Shown here in pieces: positions 37,363-49,300 of a stretch of DNA of 64,000 nt. The position numbers and the translations under genes were made by a program. Each line of letters starts with the position of its first letter. Positions within the stretch are counted from its first letter, which is position 1. The stretch comes from Ostreococcus lucimarinus CCE9901 (lineage: Eukaryota > Chlorophyta > Mamiellophyceae > Mamiellales > Bathycoccaceae). The notes below the pieces were generated by a model. That model was not told the origin of the DNA and did not search any database. It saw nothing but the letters and a program-made list of their open reading frames with translations. The stretch covers positions 310,001 through 374,000 of the forward strand of contig NC_009356.1 of the NCBI RefSeq assembly GCF_000092065.1, read 5' to 3'.

Positions 37363-37812
37363 GTATTCAACATCGTCGTCGTCAACACTGAGCTCGCCTT
37401 CTCCACCGGAAGCTCGAGCGTCAGCGATAGGAATCGCGGTCAGAAGGTAAATGTTGCTACCACTGTGGCCACTCGAATCGTCAGAGTCCCAACCGTCACC
37501 ACTACCGTCGTTGCCATTCCCGATGCCGGAGCCATGATTTCCACTACCTCCACTTCCAACCTCTGGTTCCTCAGTCACAGAGCTGCAAGCTGTTCCTTGT
37601 TTATGTTTGCTCCTGAGGGTTACACGAAACAAAGAGCGCGACGGTGTGTTGCGCGTGGGCGAAAAAGACCAGTTGGTGCCGGAAGCTCGACGGCTAAATT
37701 TTCCACCCGATGATGCTACGCTCGACGACGCTTTATGTTTATTGTATCGGTGACTGGGCGCGGCGGACTTGATGAAAGCGGCGCGGGAAGAGACCTCCGC
37801 AAGGACGGACAT
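35358..37812 (-). CDS. TOC75: Toc75, chloroplast outer-envelope protein translocation channel (Omp85), two exons
   Basis: Exon 1 at 37183-37812 and exon 2 at 35358-37115 give 795 aa. Exon 1 encodes a transit region, a Gly/Ser/Asn-rich tract (the place of the Toc75 polyglycine envelope-stop signal) and then a long acidic run (about residues 147-175, mostly Asp). It ends LATNLPTGPGIPTK. Exon 2 continues GLNARKGAELSKKDLSDDLE with POTRA domains (GLFANVDANVTPKQDGY, NIVEGYYTSKGL, ITRVQAVFVDEN, LFDNVQVVPRPDE) and the beta-barrel, including FALGGPHSCRGYTVGELGAAR. It imports nuclear-encoded preproteins into the plastid. The barrel start fits the family, and the C-terminal residue is Phe as in Omp85 proteins. 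Divergent from LTV1. Confidence 0.9.
37116..37182 (-). other. 67-bp intron of TOC75 with CTAAC branch site
   Basis: Donor GTAAGG, acceptor ATTTCAG, and CTAAC about 30 nt before the acceptor. Removal joins the two exons in phase 0. The intron is much smaller and more AT-rich than the S20 intron in the high-GC part. Confidence 0.85.
37300..37362. repeat. Trinucleotide (tcg/tca)n microsatellite coding poly-Asp in Toc75
   Basis: About 21 triplets, mainly gtc/tcg on the plus strand, encode the Asp/Glu run on the minus strand. Length is probably variable between strains. Confidence 0.85.
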
Positions 37813-38250
37813 GTTCTATCGAAGGCCGCTGTTCTCTATCAAGCGCCAGGGTGTACTTGAATTTTTCGAGAGACTCAAAATGAACCTACTATAAGTGGCG
37901 GCAGCGGACTCAGCCGGTTGAGCACGGCGCGCGAATGACGCCGTGCGCCCTCAAGGGCGAAAGGCTTGAAGCGGAAAGGGTGTCATAATCGACATCGCGC
38001 TTTTCGTATTTAATACGCTTTGAAGACCATACTGGTACCCAAAATAAAAAACTATCATGTAGGTCTCCCCCGAAGGAATAATTTATATCAGACAGATAGA
38101 CTTTAGGCGAATGAAGACAAATTATATGCATTCTTAATCAGTTCATGTTTCGAGTTTACACATAAACTGAGGCGCGCAGCGGCACGGAGCCGTCGACAAC
38201 CGTGCGGCCGCCACTCGCGCGAGGATATCCCATGCACCACAGCTTTCTGA
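37813..38250. promoter_or_regulatory. Divergent promoter region of TOC75 and LTV1 with clustered inverted repeats
   Basis: 438 bp. An 8-bp-arm inverted repeat (gcacggcg at 37922-37929, cgccgtgc at 37939-37946) is directly followed by a hairpin (gccct-ca-agggc, 37947-37958). Further on is cgtatt-t-aatacg. No protein-coding frame is convincing. An unannotated structured RNA cannot be excluded. Confidence 0.4.
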
Positions 38251-39624
38251 ATGGGAGGTCGCAAGAAGACGTCGTTTGTGGATAAAAAGAGCGCGGTGAC
38301 GTACGCGTTGCTCCCTAACCACGACCGACAAGCGCACAGCCTCGGCCTTCCTAACACATGGGTCCGGACGGACAATAACCAGGGTGCGGACCCCTTCGAT
38401 GACGGCGATCACGTTGGGCGGGAACTCGAACGTGAGCTCCGAGAAAGCCATTCACAACACGTGTCCGCGGGCGATCTTTCAAATGAAAAGGACACAAACA
38501 ATAAATTGACGGCATCAGAGAAGTTGGAACTAGGACTTCCAGACGACGGCTATGATTACACTAAACACTTAAGAGAGTGCGACCCAGATAAAGTACGTAC
38601 CGTAGAAAGTGATTATGCAAATCCACGCAGTGAGATATTTACGAAAAGCATTGACCACGCAAGAACCGAGTATGCGGGCGGGGCAATGAACCAAGGCGAG
38701 TGTGATTTTCACACCTTGCACGAACAAGATAACATTGCCGACGTGTTACAACTTCTTGACGACATAAGCCAAGGCGGATCAATGGAAACCTGCGCTTACG
38801 AGGAGTTACAAGACGATATAATTTTCTTGGCTAGTCAGCGTAAAAGTGAAGAGCGGTGCTCATCGCCTTTCTTGCCCCGAAAAGTAGAGCCGTTGAGTCC
38901 GCAAACCCATCGTGCAGCCACGAAAGTATTAGTAAGAAGTTCAAGTGATGCGGTAGGGAACGAACGTTCAGACGATAGCCATTTTCTGCGTATGATCCAT
39001 AACTACGATGACGACGATCTTGGCGCTACGCCGATGAAAGATGAGAGCAATATTAGATCTGAGAACACAAAATGGCAGACTCTTGAGCAGTTGAACTTCA
39101 ACGATGGAAATTTACAAAAGCATAACGTGGATGCACGCACAGTGAAAAGTTATGCGCTCAATCATAGTGAGGAACAAACTCCACGAAATGCCTACTTAGA
39201 AGAAAGCATTCTGGACAAAAGAACTCAAGCGACCCACATGTATGACTGCGAAAGCATTTTGAGTTTGCACAGTAACTCAAACCATCATCCAAAACTTCTT
39301 GAAGGGAGACTTCTGAGTGAAGAACGTAAATTGAAAACGCCAGATCAACAGAGTGCAAGCATTCCGGGCATTCATACTTGTTTTCCTCTCGGTATGAAAG
39401 CATCATCAGAAGCTGAATTCGATTGGCGCAGCTGCACAGCTCGTAAAGGAGAAAGTGCTCAACAGAAAAAGGAGCGCAAAAATGCCGTCAAAATGGGCCG
39501 TCGACAAGCTCGAAGTACGAAAAAGGGGTTGAAAGAAAGTTTTCAATATTTCAAGCAAGCAGGAGCTGGGGGCGGTAGCTCTGGGGATGTAAGAGCAAAG
39601 ATATCTGTGACAAAAATGCAGTAG
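38251..39624 (+). CDS. LTV1: LTV1, 40S ribosomal subunit biogenesis and export factor
   Basis: 457 aa. The start MGGRKKTSFVDKKSAVTYAL matches the LTV1 N-terminus (family: a GRKKxFIDKKxAxTFxL form). The signature ELGLPDDGYDYTKHLRECD at about residues 90-108 is the hallmark LTV1 motif. The middle is acidic and poorly conserved. The C-terminus has the basic coiled tail KKERKNAVKMGRRQARSTKKGLKE typical of the family. LTV1 binds the head of pre-40S particles with Enp1 and Rps3 and leaves after phosphorylation. Codon use here is much less GC-biased than in the left part. Its 3' end converges on the PKS stop with only 51 bp between. Confidence 0.85.
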   Translation: MGGRKKTSFVDKKSAVTYALLPNHDRQAHSLGLPNTWVRTDNNQGADPFDDGDHVGRELERELRESHSQHVSAGDLSNEKDTNNKLTASEKLELGLPDDGYDYTKHLRECDPDKVRTVESDYANPRSEIFTKSIDHARTEYAGGAMNQGECDFHTLHEQDNIADVLQLLDDISQGGSMETCAYEELQDDIIFLASQRKSEERCSSPFLPRKVEPLSPQTHRAATKVLVRSSSDAVGNERSDDSHFLRMIHNYDDDDLGATPMKDESNIRSENTKWQTLEQLNFNDGNLQKHNVDARTVKSYALNHSEEQTPRNAYLEESILDKRTQATHMYDCESILSLHSNSNHHPKLLEGRLLSEERKLKTPDQQSASIPGIHTCFPLGMKASSEAEFDWRSCTARKGESAQQKKERKNAVKMGRRQARSTKKGLKESFQYFKQAGAGGGSSGDVRAKISVTKMQ

Positions 39625-39675
39625 CATATCCATGTGGTTGCTCAGTTCTGAAGCATTTCTAGCGTAGGCGCTGTA

Positions 39676-42600
39676 TTATTTAGGTGTCATTTTCGACAAC
39701 AAATTGATCGCATCTGATAGCGCAGATTCATCAATTTTTTCTTCTATTCGCAGATCCAAGTACTTGTGTTCGATACCGAAGCATAAAGACAGCTCGTTGG
39801 AAATCCCTTCAAGCTCACTGATGACACAAATAGGAATATCAGACATGAAGTCAGGATTGACACGGAATAATGGATCACGCGATGAGTAGAGGAGCTGAGT
39901 GCAGCATAGAATACTCAATGTCTCGTTCGGGCATTCATTGACACTATTTGGATTGCTCTCTATAAATACTCTGCGCAAACTTGCGTTGACAGATGCGGAT
40001 TCGTTCTTGACTTCAGGATAAGAGGATGCAAGCAATGCCGCATAACTGAGAATTTTTCCTACATCCGAATTATTCTGTTGCGAGACGAGGACTTCATACT
40101 CTTTTGTGAATAAAGTAACCAAGCCAAGTATTTTTGGGTTCGACTGTATTGCATCACTGGCTTGCTCGCGCCAAGATGGGTCTGCGCATACATGTTGCTT
40201 TGTTTCACACAGTCTCACGAATTCTCGAGCGATATACACTCCTAAACCACGCGTGACTAGTATCACTTCATCGCCGTTGTTAATGTCTAAATAAGCGCGT
40301 ATGCGTTGCACATACATTGCGGCAAGCTCTGAGACGCTTGCTGCGGTGGAGGATTGCCAGTCCGTAGTAACGACGAAAGCTGCTGATTTTATCGACGAAG
40401 CTAGGCTGGAATAAAAACTAGTTCCACAGTCTACGTCATTGAGAAAGACGACTATGGGAGTTGTTGTATTACCATTCAATCGCGTAATAAAGCTTCGACT
40501 CACAGGTGAATTTCTATGCTTCCATTGCGGGAGTCGGTATCTCAAAGTAGCTGCAATGCGCTGAGATTGCTCAGATAGGTTACCTGGAGAAGCTGCATCT
40601 TTCCAGGCATTGGCCAGAGTCGGATTTATGAAACAATGCGACAGAATATTAGGGTCTGCGGCACCTTTTCCTCCCGGTTCGATGGGCTCAAACATTTTCG
40701 CATTATTATAAGAATAAGGATTTGTCATGTTCGTGCAAGAGGGCAATTTTAGAAAGTCGCATATTTTGTCGATATGCGACGTAGGATCAGAAACTAGGTC
40801 TTCGTAACAAATTTCCAATTGTCGAGTACTTTCTACATTGCGCAGAAAATCAATGATGTTGGAATTTCCTCGTGCCCATAATTTATCCATATGGCTCCAG
40901 ATCTGCTCGATGGTGGATGCAGATAGAAGCTCCAAACGTTTGCGGCCATTTAATTGTAGCAACTTCTCATTTTCAAGGATATCATGCCTTGATTTGAAAG
41001 TTTCTTTTGACATGGAGTGGATCGTTGCGTACGGATGCCTGTGTATGAATATATAGTACACATCTTCAAATATTGATTCGGCTCGTTCCAAAGTGTCCAA
41101 AGACCACGAATAAGGTGGCGACTTGTCCACTAGAATCCGATCGCCACACCAATTTTGAAGGACTTCATAGACATTCTTTGTTGACATGGAATGCATGTCG
41201 TGCATTATTTTATCAGCTTCATCGGCGAAACAGCCGCGAAGTTCTACAATAGCTTTACGCAAACCTTCAAACGCCCACGAGTGTCCACGAGATATTGACT
41301 CAAACCTTTGGTACATCGTCTCAAAATTTAGCAAGTAAAGTTCTTGAGGTGCAAAAATTGATGGATGAGAGTTTAGTATCATCTGCAAAAGAGTTGAACC
41401 AGACCTCGGCGACGACAACACGAATAGTATCTTTCCCTTCACCTTTGGCTCGTGGAGCCGTAATCGGGGCATCCATGAATTCGAATCTGTTAGTGGCGTA
41501 TACTTTTTAACTTGCGACTCTATCCACAAACAAATGCGCTCACCGGCACTTAATCCTACTGAGAATGTTTCGCGTGTGACCACTTTGATTGCGGCGTCAA
41601 CACTCGCTGCGATCCCTTTGATAGTATTCTCTCTGAATTCGCCAGACCCACAGTGGCTGAATCCAATATCTCGCAGTACATTGTGCAAAGGCTCTGACAT
41701 TGACAGTGGATGTCGGCGTCGACATGGCTCGTTTCTGCTAAGTGAGCTGTGTAACTCGTTCCAAATACATTTTTGTAGTTGGAAGGTCAACCGATTTGCG
41801 TCAACATGAGTATTCTGGTTAGCGGCGTTGCATCTGGTAAGTAGAACGTTTTGTCTGTGGCGAGGTTCTTGAAAAGCCCGGCAATCGCGGCGCACATTTG
41901 TGAGCACGTGTGCCATACTACCGCCATAACCAAAAGAGCTCGTGCCGATTATACCTCCGCTAGTGGGCCCTTTTAGCATAGGAAAGTGTGATCGCTTGTC
42001 CAAATTTACATCTCTCCATGTGTGTCCCATCTTCTCTGCGGTTGTGCACGCATGTTGCCCTAGTAGTAGATTGTTCAATTTTCTAAAATGAACCAATGGT
42101 GATGTCAATAAAGCGTGACTCATGAGGGCAGACTTGATCAGTGAAATCATACCAGATGCACCATCGAGGTGCCCTAAATTGGTATGTAAACTACCAAATC
42201 CTATGTTTGAAGTGCGAGATGGGTCTTCAAAACAGAATATACGCTGGTATGCACCGATTTCTATTGCGTCGCCAAGTGGCTCACCTAGTCCAGATGCTTC
42301 TACGAATGCAACGTCTGCTGGTAGTATGTTAGCATCAAGCAGTGCACGGTGCACTTTGTACTCAATTGCCGGTCCTCGAAGCGCTCTGAGCGAAGCGCCG
42401 CCGCCTTTATGTATACACGAGGACCCCAGGAGCGTGACAAGCATAAATTTGCTACTGGTGGCTTTGTATGTACAGATCATGACTGCACCGACGCCTTCAC
42501 CTCGCTCAAATCCGTCCGCTTGAGCATCAAATGTTTTGCATCGACCATCAGCTGGAAACATCTGACGTGCAATATGTAAATCTGATAATTGTCTGTGAAG

Positions 42601-43300
42601 TATGATATTCGAACTCGCCGCTATGGAGGAGTTAGCATATTCAGGATCTGATGGCACATTCACTTTAGAAGAACTCGTAGCGAGATGAATACAAACTAAT
42701 CCTGACGCAGACGCGCAGTCGATAGAGATAGATTCGCCTTGAAACCCAAATGTGTGACTTATTCGATTCGACGCAAAAGCATACGTCGATTCGGACATAC
42801 CATGCGCAATATTTGATAGCTTATCGTGGGCAGAGCAGCCTGAATCTGTGAACATCACACGGAACGCTTCGTCCCTTGCCACAGAATCACTGTCATTCGT
42901 ACATATACCTACGTATACTGATATTTTTTGCTCGTAAACGCGCGTACTCTTGTCTGAATATGGTACATCGGTAACTTCATGGCACGCTTTCAGCAACTCG
43001 CGCTGTTGCGGTTCAAGAAGTGATCGAACATCAGATCGGCCAATTCCAAAAAAGTTTGAGTCGAAAACGTCAAGCTGTCTTAGGAACGAGCCGTGCCTAC
43101 TATATTCGTGATAGACAAAATCCCGCTTTCTACTAATACCGGTGAAAGAAAATATACGTTCAACATCCCAGCGATCTATGGGGATCTTCCTAATTGCATC
43201 TATACCGTTTGCGATTGCGCCACAAAATTGTACCGGATGCATGATATGTTTGCAATCTGCGTCACCCGTGTGCACTGCGATACATGCCACCGAGCTTATG
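39676..43300 (-). other. PKS terminal region: inactive KS - sulfotransferase - thioesterase-like domain
   Basis: KS-like (about 41880-43250): the active-site loop reads IDCASASGL, Ser7052 in place of Cys, and HGTGT is replaced by SGLGE; the third motif LGHLDGASG is kept. Sulfotransferase (about 40570-41450) with LSSPRSGSTLLQM as the PAPS 5'-phosphosulfate loop and FIHRHPYATIHS as the 3'-phosphate loop. The last ~265 residues have alpha/beta-hydrolase thioesterase character (TPIVVFL..., SVSELAAMYVQRIRAYL), but the nucleophile elbow reads TRGLG with no Ser. Confidence 0.8.
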
Positions 43301-46300
43301 ATACCATCCTGAACGACGATACGCATGGGCTCTTTGGCAGATGGTTTGCAATCATCTATTTTTTGCCGAAGAGTCGTCTTATGGATAAATTTTGATAACG
43401 ATGTGATTGTTGGATGGTCAAACGCAACTGTTGACGGCAATGGTACGTCAAAGCATATTTCTATGGAACGGGATAGCTCCGTGAGATACATGCTGTCTAA
43501 TCCAGCGTCTATGAATGGCATATTAGCGTCAATAGTGTGTCCGAGAACCCGGCGAACATGATCAGACACAAGGGATTGTGTCTCTGATAACGTGCTGGGA
43601 TGTGTACGATCTGTACACAATAACGTTCGCTTTGAATCCGTTGAAACACCTTGCGACAGTAACGGGATGGACAATTTATCCCAAAGAAACATGTTTGCCA
43701 CTATGGTCGCATCTTGTATCATAACGCTGTTCAAAATCGACAGTATATGTATCCCAACCTTTGTGGGCACTGACCCAATACCAAATCGAGTCAGACTGTC
43801 AAGCTGCAATGCGCTTTGCTTCATCATTCCTGTCAAGTTTACCCACGCTCCCCATTGAACACTAACTTTATCGAGACCTTGATGGTGTGCGTAGTTGCAA
43901 TGTGCATCTAACGAAGAATTGGCAGCGACATAGTTCACTTGCCCAAACGTTCCTAGCAGCACAGAGATCGAGGAGTAATAATCAGTTTGAACTGATAACG
44001 AAGTCGGATCGCGAATACTCGCTAGAGATCCGATTAGTTTCGGAGACACGACGACACGAATCGTATAGGCTGTCTGTTTCGTCGCGATAGCGTCACGAAG
44101 AACACCGGATGCAAAGAATGAACGATTAACTTGAACTCGAGAATTGTGCCATGTATTGTCTGAGTAGTGGCAGTTATCAACGGAATCAACAGTTACTGAA
44201 TGGGATGAGGATCCGTTCCAAACGACAACAGAGTATGAACATCGACCACTTCGGTTCGTCAAGCGAATCAATCGCTGTCCATTCAGCAGTGCTGTGATGT
44301 ACACAAGTTTACCAATTTCACCAGCACCGTGTACTTCTGTTTGATTATTTTTACATTGATTGTTGCGACGCATGTTAGCCGGCGATGAATGAGTCGAACA
44401 TAGATTCGGCGTAAACGCAAGATGACCAACGGCACTGACGTGGCGAAGACGCGCTGTGGTGTTTGAGATACCCGACGGATGTATGCGAGCTGAATCTCCC
44501 GTACATACGGCATATGTTGTATTTTTATTTTCGACACAAAACACTCTTGGTAGTGTCGATAGTGTCAGGTCGGATATATGTTTATGTATACTCGATATTG
44601 GCGATGGAAATATGCGTTTTGTGACGGGTGCTGATTTGCTGAGTACACATAGGTGCTTAGATTCGCTCGAAGTTGTGAGCGCACAAATTGAATGCAAAAT
44701 ATTCACAACGGTTGGCAGTGATCCGCATCTGTGGACGCTGCGGCGGTAGTTGCACAATGTATGCCGAACAGTAGTTGTAGCACAAGTGTCGCCATTGGGT
44801 GCAACATTAACTCGAAGCGGGCTCGCCTCCCAGCGAAGAGCATACAAATATTCAACATTTGGAACACTTGAGCGAGATGAAGACGGCGATGTGGATGTGC
44901 ACAATACAGAGTCAGTTGAAATGTGCAAGAACACCTCTGGTGTAAACGTTGACCAATTTTGACGTGAATAATTGTACTTGAACCTGTGATCACTCAGTAT
45001 AATGCAACACATGAGCGTGTCGTGTTGCGCATATTGAACGGTACATGAACGTCGATATAGCTCAACAGTCCGTACATACGCGACGGAGTTACCGCCGGTG
45101 AACGTATCGAGCAAAGTACATCGCAAACGATGTTGAGGCTTTTCATGGTATTCATTGGATTCAACATGAATATCTGCAGAAGACAAGCCGCCATGCATTT
45201 CGCGAAATTTAACAAACCCTTGTTCTGCATCAGCGTATGCTGCCACTGTGTTCGCATTTAACCCGACGCCGTGTTCACCAGCTCGCACAGTAGCATGTGT
45301 GCTAGCGATAGCGTTGGATTGAGCATCAATTACTTTATATCCCGACCCGTACACGAGAACTTTATTTGATTTTAGATATGCATCTAAAACTTTCGAGGCA
45401 TACACAGTTGAAAGTACTACATTTTTTAGTGAGAGTTCTGTGGTACGATCATCCAAAATCAAACATGTGGCATCAGATGCAACTTGCAACGGTGATGAAG
45501 TAAGAGCATTTACGGTAGCGTTGAAGCGAATCGAAACACAAGCCATAGTGAGTGTCGATAAAGCGACTGTTGCACGCGAGCTTAGCTGTGATATCCAACA
45601 CTCGATGCTGTGTTGCATGACAGAAGCATCTGGCAAGTATTTCATCACGTAATCGCGTCGAACAGATACGTGTGCGTTCGTTCCTTGAAATGCAAACGCG
45701 CTCACTCCTCGGTTTACGGCGTGTGCATCACATTGCCACGCACTTTGCGTTGCCTGGCGTGGAAGAGCGATTCCGCATCGCTCAGCCGTATCTTGATTCA
45801 GAATACTCTGAATGTGGGTGCTGAGCTGGCATAGGTGCACGAGCGCAGGAGTGTTCAAGCGAAATATGCAATCAACAATGCCACACAGACCCATACCGCC
45901 CGAAGCTGGCTCGGTGTGTCCGCAGCGAGTCTTCATTGCTGAAAAAGTAACGACTGGCAATCTTTTGAGGCTGCTAAGTACGGTGCGCGCTGCGCCAACT
46001 TCTATAGGATCCCCCAGAGACGTGCCAGTACCATGAAGCTCTATACCACCAGAAGAGCTGTTATCATTACCAGACTGGAGCATGGTGTGCAAAATCACGC
46101 TCTGCTGCGATGGGCCATGGGGGGCTGTGAGAGAGCTTGAGCGTCCATCTTGGTTGACAGAAGATGCAGAAGCGTAAAACATGCAGTAGTCGTCGCGCAC
46201 GCCGTCGCTGTGCGGTGTCAAGAGCAGCAAAGTTGATCCTTCTCCTCGAACGTAGCCGTTTGCAGCCATGTCCAGAGTCTTACATCGCCCATCATCTGCC

Positions 46301-49300
46301 AGCATCCCCGCAGTTCTAAAAACAATAGTCGTCGTCGGGTTCAGGGTGATGTTCACGCCGCAACATATCATGCTGTCGCATTCTCCCGTGAGCACTGCGT
46401 TACGCGCTACATGTGATCCAACTAAAGACGACGAGCACGCTGTGTCGATGCTTGCACACGTTCCGCGCAGATTGTATGTGAAAGAAATCCGTCCACACGC
46501 AACACTGAGTGAGCCACCAGTTGCTTGAAGCTTGCCGGCACGAGAGGTGATCGCGCTGTAATCAGTGCTAGATATACCGACAACAACGCCACATCCCTCG
46601 CTATATTGGCCGTTTACTGCATGTGCGCGCCCATCTAAGGCGCGCGCTAGAAGGATGCGCTGCTGTGGGTCCACGGCAGTAGCTTCTGCACGTCGCATTG
46701 AAAACAGGGCAATATCAAAATATTCAATGTTATGGAGAAATCTACCAAACCGTATCAGGGCGTAATCGTCGGCTCTAATATCCCACCGATTTTCAGGCAC
46801 ACCACTTACGTCATCCAGTGCGTGCTGATACTGCCCGGGGCTGCTGACTGATGATATGCACACTTGAGCTGAGTATGTGACATCAATAGTACTATTACGG
46901 AGCACCTGTGCACTTCCGTAATTCGATTTTCCATGCGACAGTTCACCCGCCACGGCTTCTGCAAGTGCATATACGCTAGGATGATCAAATACAACCGTCG
47001 ACGGGAGCTGCACAGCGAATTCATCGTTCAGTCTGCTTCGCAATTCAACGGCGCCGAGTGAGTCAAGACCCGCATCCAACAGTGGCTCCTTTGCATCCAA
47101 TGGTCTACCAACCGCATCATTCACTATACTCGCTACACGTCCCGCAATTTCGTCGCCGTGGATCACGCATGATGGTACGCCACGTTCTCCGGCTGATATC
47201 TTGATCTTGAGTTGTGTGCTATTTTGATCGACGTATGGTGCATTTGGCGGGGAAACCGCACTGTGTGATGTAGGTACACTCCATGCATGTAAGCCGGTTG
47301 CACGCAGTGGGCAAACGGCGTAGATTGAGAACATATTTGGAGGTTGAATGAGAGTGCGTAGCGTTCTCAGCGCAGTGTGTGGGTCAATCACTTCTATCCC
47401 TAGAGATCCAAAGTTTCTGGGTGTACCCACTGCAGAACGCACAGCCATGCCATAGGATCCACCCCAGGGTCCCCACTGGAGACTCATGCACCGCCATCCC
47501 ATCGTCGTGCCGAGTTGAGCGAGTGTGTCGAGCAGTGCGTTAGCACCTGCATAGTTAGTTTGACCCGGCGAGCCGAGCAATGCAGCTATGGACGAGAAGA
47601 AAACATGTGTCAAAGACATTTGAGGGAGATTTTCATGACACACCGCTTGTGCACCTTGTGTTTTGTTTGCAAACGCAATCGAGACTGTGGAAAACGTTTG
47701 CTTCATTAGGATTGAATCTTTGAGAACACCGCTCATGTGCAATACCCGACCGACATTTCGCACACTACACGAAACCAAGCGTTCTGTTTCGCTTCTGACA
47801 CAAAGGTTTACACGTTGGATGGTAAGCAGGGATGTAAATTTTGCCGGCGCGATATGTTTTCCTCTTCCGGAACGCCCCACGAGTACGAAGGGTCTATCAC
47901 AGATGGATGCATTCCATTCATAGATAAGCGCTCCGATGCCACCGACACCACCGGTGTAAATGTCGCTGCACGGGTGTAGAAGCGCATTAGAGTCGCACTG
48001 TGCGATGTGCTTTGCCATCGCTCGACGTGGGTCTCGCCACAACATTTTTGCGTGTAAATTCGGACAGACCTTCGATAACGTCGGCGTGCGGACATGGCGA
48101 TTCGATATTGATTTGGCATGCACCTCGTTCGAATCAGAATTTGAATGAAGAAAGTCGGTTGCTTTTGCGTGCACAATACTTGATGCGCCCAAATCAACGC
48201 ACACTAAACGCTGTGACATCTCATGTGCGCCACTCCTGAAGATACCCCACATGGCACCAGCGACCGGAATACATCGACCGATAGAGCTCTGCGTGTCAGC
48301 ACATAGGCGTGGACAGGCTGACACCAGCTCTGTTGCTGTCGTGCGAATCACGCATAGATTGGAACTTGCATGTAAACTCTGCACGGCAAGAGAAGCCACG
48401 CGTGATGCACTTTGCCTCCCCGCAGCTAAATGCGAGTATACGTTCGTGACACCTTCTGTACGGAGAAGCGGTCCTCTGTATGTGTTCTCGGTTTTCCACG
48501 TGGCGCGATATATCATATCGATGGCGTGTCTTCCTTGCCTCCCACCATAATAGCGCTCTGATCCCATCGCTGCAGGCTCTGAGTGAGACGCAACCTTTTT
48601 GCCCAGTAGTTCGTGCATCGCAAGTTGATTTTCCGTCGCTTGCTGTGCTATATGGTCACTCTGCATCTTTTGCGGCGAGAAGCGTGATAGTGCGTGGTCT
48701 CGGGACCGTGCCAACGAAGTTTGGTGTGTGCAGATTTCGAGACTCACTGGCAAGTGCAATTCAAAGCTATCATCACTGAAAGTATTTAGCCTGAGAGCTG
48801 ATAAGCTCTGCACGTGCGCATCGAGCTCTGCGGCAAACGACTGATCTAGTGTTTGCACCTTTTTACTATGAACTTTGAAGTGCAAATCAAGGCTGGATTT
48901 GGAGACGTTTGCGTAATACACTTTCGGCGATGGAGTTCGTTGCGTGAGCATGGTCTGCACTACTTTACAAGACGTGTGCCCTGCTCGTTGTGACGATACG
49001 GAAATACTGCCGGTAGTTTGCGATATTTTGAACGATAATGCATCGTTGCGCCAAGTATCCAACAAACAGGCAGCATGTATTTGCGTGCGACGCACCACGT
49101 TAACAGTCATTGTGTGGAGTTGCTTTACACAAGTGAGGGTCAGCTCCAGAAAGCTGGTAGCGGGGAGAACCAAGCGGCCACGAACGCAGTGATCGCGATC
49201 TATATGTCGTGTTTTTAATGGTGGGAGTTGAATCCGTAGGCATTCGCTCGTCTCGACTGCGTGCACGAGCCGCAGGCCAAAGGCAGCATGTGATATCCAA

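Noticed and set aside
37813-38250. A spliceosomal snRNA in the TOC75-LTV1 spacer
   Set aside because: There is an aattttt run and hairpins, but none of the diagnostic U1-U6 sequences was found.
35143-39675. Horizontal transfer of the whole low-GC segment
   Set aside because: TOC75 and LTV1 are core eukaryotic/green-plant genes with matching composition, so a regional composition class is the simpler explanation.
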